Assembly: GCA_964584665.1 (NCBI GenBank)
Contig: CAZPAO010000070.1
Location: 1 to 5,407, forward strand
DNA from: DASUBN01 sp964584665
Lineage (GTDB): Bacteria; Pseudomonadota; Gammaproteobacteria; Natronospirales; REEB76
DNA: 5,407 bases
Reading direction: 5' to 3'
The notes beneath the pieces are model-generated. The model searched no databases and was not told the DNA's origin. It saw only the letters and a program-made list of their open reading frames with translations. The position numbers were made by a program, and so were the translations under genes. This document shows, piece by piece, positions 5,353 to 5,407 of the stretch (the first letter of the stretch is position 1; every line of letters begins with the position of its first letter).

Positions 5353-5407
5353 ATGAACACGACCAAAGTCTCCGGTATCGCCATCGCCGCCGTCGCCGCC
5401 AGCCTGT
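5353..5407 (+). CDS. Start of a probable exported protein, truncated by the window edge
   Basis: Only 18 codons are visible: MNTTKVSGIAIAAVAASL. A short polar N-terminus with one Lys is followed by an Ala-rich hydrophobic core, the shape of a Sec signal peptide. No cleavage site is reached. The start is supported by AGAGGA at 5339-5344 and by the switch to GC-rich codons with C or G in third positions after an AT-richer leader. Small exported DUF2282 (BufA1-type bufferin) proteins have N-termini of this kind, but so do many unrelated secreted proteins, so no family is assigned. The gene is divergent from the dsbA-like gene, whose product could oxidise it if it carries cysteines. Confidence 0.75.
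   Translation, partial: MNTTKVSGIAIAAVAASL

Overview
The window is GC-rich, densely coding proteobacterial chromosome, most likely from a gammaproteobacterium (a betaproteobacterium is possible). The MetRS is close to the E. coli protein over its whole visible length and the Nth aligns residue for residue with E. coli Nth. The order metG - rnfB - nth - DUF1841 recalls the metG/rnf/nth neighbourhood known from gammaproteobacteria such as Pseudomonas. No species can be named from this sequence.

Left part (1-3873, all + strand): the 3' nine-tenths of metG (methionyl-tRNA synthetase) is followed by a 148-bp gap filled almost entirely by one large nested imperfect palindrome. Then come three tightly packed genes: a soluble RnfB-type ferredoxin lacking the usual N-terminal membrane anchor, nth (endonuclease III) and a DUF1841 protein. 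One base separates rnfB from nth, and nth overlaps the DUF1841 gene by 4 bp, so the three are probably one transcript. A lone rnfB beside nth, without rnfACDGE, looks like a reduced or specialised version of the rnf-nth operon.

Middle part (3883-4947, - strand, convergent with the first block, 9 bp between stop codons): a membrane-anchored DsbA-family thiol oxidoreductase with a histidine-rich N-terminal tail, followed 9 bp downstream by a small protein made of four 16-residue repeats that resembles the '4-fold beta flower' type. They are probably co-transcribed.

Right part (4948-5352): a divergent intergenic region of about 405 bp with no convincing gene. It holds an IscR/Rrf2-like palindrome close to the dsbA-like start, a + strand intrinsic terminator with no gene in front of it, and about 260 bp of densely hairpin-forming sequence. 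The latter includes a possible three-way junction and a pair of mutually exclusive hairpins just before the ribosome binding site of the next gene. That gene begins at 5353 and runs off the window after 18 codons of apparent signal peptide.

The strongest candidates for something undescribed are this structured leader (a possible cis-regulatory RNA or attenuator) and the repeat protein paired with the His-tailed oxidoreductase. No CRISPR array, tRNA, rRNA, transposase or phage gene was seen.
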